From Hyphochytrium catenoides (taxonomy: Eukaryota > Sar > Hyphochytriomycetes > Hyphochytriales > Hyphochytriaceae), in assembly GCA_900088475.1 (NCBI GenBank), contig FLMG01000245.1, forward strand, positions 1 to 46,584: DNA of 46,584 bases, in the 5' to 3' direction. The notes under the pieces are model-generated. The model saw only the letters and a program-made list of their open reading frames with translations. It did not search any database and had not been told where the DNA came from. Within the stretch, counting starts at the first letter, position 1, and each line of letters begins with the position of its first letter. Shown here piece by piece: positions 44,780 to 46,584 of this stretch. Position numbers and translations under genes: made by a program.

Positions 44780-46150
44780 CTAATGTGAAACATAGACTGT
44801 ATAACGTGTAACCTTCCTCTTACCTTCGCTCTCTGAGGCCCTCTCCAAGTGTCGACTAATAAGGCCTTCAAGAGGCAAATCAATCAAGTTGCCTGTCAAA
44901 CCCAGATTCCGTACTGTGAAGTTCATCACTGCCATATCCAGCAGCGCCTCGCCTCCCACGTTGGTAATGCAGTTCTCCCTCAGGATGACCTCTCTAATGA
45001 CGTCATTGACCTTCAAGGCTTTGGCAATACTCACTGCCGTCTTGTCACCTACGCTACAGCCTGTTAGGTCGAGCAGCTGGAGGGTTCGATTTGTCTTCAA
45101 CGCTTCAGCAATAAGCTCTCCCCCTTCATCTCCAAAGGCGTTGTAACCTAGAAAGAGCTTTAGTAGCCCTGTATTTAGCTTCAGACAGTCGGCCATAAGA
45201 GAAGCTCCAAGGACGCCGACTTCATTGCTCCATACATTCAGATGCTTCAGTGTTTGGTTTGTCTTCAGAGCTTCTGAGAGCTGACCAATGCCCTCATCCC
45301 TGAGGGCATTTCCGTACATAAATAAGAGTTCTAAGGTCGAGTTACTTTTCAGAGTTTCTGCTAGTGCAGCTCCGACGTCAGGACCTATGGAGTTGCCATC
45401 CAGATCTAGACACCGCAGCGTAGAGTTAGATTGCAATGCTCTTAACAAAGCAATGGCACCCTCGCTGCCCAGATTGTTCTCCATAAGGTGCAGCTCCTCA
45501 AGCTTCACGTTGACTCGTAGTGCCGTAGCAATCGCCGTTGCCCCATCACTATCAATGCCATTGCTGCCCAAGTCTAGTTGCGTTATCCCGGTGTTGCTTC
45601 CCAGCATTCGCGCTAACGCCTGAGCTCCTGAGTTGCCTATTGAATTGCTATTGAGACCCAGCGTGGTCAGAATATTATTGCCAGCTAAACCCTCTGCCAG
45701 CAGCGCGATATTCTGAGAATTGATGTCCATTCGCTCGAGCCAGATCACTTGCAATGTATGCTGATTTGACAGTGCATTGGCAAGCTCCCACATGCCCTTG
45801 TCGTCTATGCGGTTTTCCGATATGCTCAAGGCTGTGAGATTGCGATTCTTCCGCACTCCTTTTGTTATGGCTTTGATTCCCTTGAGACCAATCCTAGCAT
45901 AAATCTCTATAGACTGAATTCGCTTGTTTGCTGCCAGGTACTCCGCAAAGACCGACGCCGCATCGTCAGAGATCATAATGAACTCATCAAGGACCACAGC
46001 TTCTCCTCCATCTTCTAAGATGTCTATGAGGGCTTTGTATGGTGCCGGCATTGAACGCCTCCCTCTTCGAGGATTTGACTTAAAGGAAGTGGTCGACGGA
46101 GGGAGTACCTTTTCCCTTTCCTTCTTCTTTTTGGAAAGTTTACCTCCCAT
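44780..46150 (-). CDS. LRR protein with predicted N-myristoylation signal
   Basis: Single open frame, 456 aa, ATG 46148-46150. It starts MGGKLSKKKKEREK: Gly2 and Ser6 fit the N-myristoyltransferase rule and the following lysines give the usual second membrane signal, so it is probably held on the inner face of the plasma membrane. From about residue 75 it is built of some twelve 28-residue leucine-rich repeats of the ribonuclease-inhibitor type (for example LTTLGLNSNSIGNSGAQAL, LEELHLMENNLGSEGAIALL). This is the LRR class of RanGAP and NLRC3. No NACHT, kinase or other domain is attached. A GTAAG donor near the C terminus (EGKRK) allows an alternative last exon. Function is probably scaffold or sensor; partner unknown. 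Confidence 0.88.
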   Translation of the reverse strand: MGGKLSKKKKEREKVLPPSTTSFKSNPRRGRRSMPAPYKALIDILEDGGEAVVLDEFIMISDDAASVFAEYLAANKRIQSIEIYARIGLKGIKAITKGVRKNRNLTALSISENRIDDKGMWELANALSNQHTLQVIWLERMDINSQNIALLAEGLAGNNILTTLGLNSNSIGNSGAQALARMLGSNTGITQLDLGSNGIDSDGATAIATALRVNVKLEELHLMENNLGSEGAIALLRALQSNSTLRCLDLDGNSIGPDVGAALAETLKSNSTLELLFMYGNALRDEGIGQLSEALKTNQTLKHLNVWSNEVGVLGASLMADCLKLNTGLLKLFLGYNAFGDEGGELIAEALKTNRTLQLLDLTGCSVGDKTAVSIAKALKVNDVIREVILRENCITNVGGEALLDMAVMNFTVRNLGLTGNLIDLPLEGLISRHLERASESEGKRKVTRYTVYVSH

Positions 46151-46329
46151 TGTGTGACCACGCCCCGGCCACTCTACTGGGCTCCGCCTTCACCAGTGAG
46201 CGAGGTCCCCAGGGCTGTCTTCCTCTTACCGCATCGCCCGCTTTCTAGGGACAAACCCAGCCCAGCTTCTTGTGGCTTCTCGCGAAGTGAAAGACCCCAG
46301 TCAGGGAATCTAACTTTCACTGTCGTTGC

Positions 46330-46539
46330 AGGAGAAGACGCCACCGCAAGAAGCGGGACCAGCCTGCACTTCATCGCAATACATGATGAGCCTCACGTGT
46401 TATCGGCAGGAAGCCAGTTCTATCCTTCAATTGCAGATGATGCAGCTTCGCAACAAGGAAGTAGAACTAGAAGACAAACCAAAACTGCAAGCAAAAAGAG
46501 GAGATGACGCTCTCTCCACTGTTAGAAGAGAGAAGTAAC
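46330..46539 (+). CDS. Possible first coding exon of a gene leaving the window
   Basis: After an acceptor (GTCGTTGCAG) at about 46331, a frame runs through MMSLTCYRQEASSILQLQ and NKEVELEDKPKLQAKRG to a stop at about 46537-46539. A GTAACG donor overlaps that stop, so the exon could instead splice onward past the edge. The helical, charged content suggests a coiled coil. The divergent position 180 bp from the LRR gene start is typical of a shared promoter. No family recognised. Confidence 0.35.
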
Positions 46540-46584
46540 GCTATGGTGGAGCGCCAAAAAGCTCAAGACCAAAGCTTAGGCTCC

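Noticed and set aside
1-46584. tRNA, rRNA, CRISPR arrays, riboswitches, retrotransposon or DNA transposon genes
   Set aside because: I looked for T-loop-like blocks, regular repeat-spacer arrays, reverse transcriptase or transposase motifs and found none that hold up.

Overview
This is an intron-rich nuclear segment from a eukaryote. Genes lie on both strands, most are cut by short GT-AG introns (about 45-110 nt, with a few longer), and spacers are mostly 0.5-1.3 kb. I found no bacterial operons, phage, CRISPR arrays, rRNA or tRNA genes. The best lineage clue is the chitin synthase on the minus strand (26470-30023): it starts with a microtubule-interacting-and-trafficking (MIT) domain, an arrangement known from oomycete chitin synthases. 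Together with a membrane-anchored, Pro/Thr-repeat GH17 glucanase, this points to a pseudofungal stramenopile (oomycete or relative such as a hyphochytrid). The intron density is higher than in classical oomycetes. This placement is inference.

Layout, left to right: GH17 beta-1,3-glucanase (+, 467-1876); DNAJC7-type TPR/J-domain co-chaperone (+, 11 exons, one intron with GC-AG ends); a tentative small spliced gene (+, 6569-6942); a CtIP/Sae2/Ctp1 homologue (+); a small SET-domain methyltransferase (-); an exon-like stretch (-, 9923-10156); a spliced gene of unknown family (+, about 10870-12552); a B-box/DUF2009 (UPF0652) protein (-, 12662-15158) interrupted by a 35-N assembly gap; a repeat-bearing spacer with broken coding-like frames; TFIP11/Ntr1 G-patch spliceosome disassembly factor (+); a large tandem-AAA ATPase (-, about 18 exons); the MIT-chitin synthase (-); a DHHC palmitoyltransferase (+) divergent from it; GRHPR-type hydroxyacid dehydrogenase (+); ankyrin-repeat protein (+); a disordered protein of unknown family (-); CNOT9/Rcd1 (-); a small basic protein (+); a macrodomain protein (+); a predicted N-myristoylated LRR protein (-); and the start of a possible gene running off the right edge.

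Most genes are housekeeping: co-chaperone, splicing factor, CCR4-NOT subunit, DNA-end resection, glyoxylate metabolism, ADP-ribose hydrolysis. The functionally suggestive set is wall-related: chitin synthase and GH17 glucanase in one window, and a palmitoyltransferase gene sharing the chitin synthase promoter region. In yeast a DHHC enzyme (Pfa4) palmitoylates chitin synthase Chs3, so this head-to-head pair deserves attention. The gene most likely to be functionally new is the tandem AAA ATPase, whose second ATPase domain has lost the usual Walker B acidic pair. Exon boundaries were set by hand from splice-site consensus and reading phase; they are good where phases close across the whole gene (stated per entry) and otherwise provisional.
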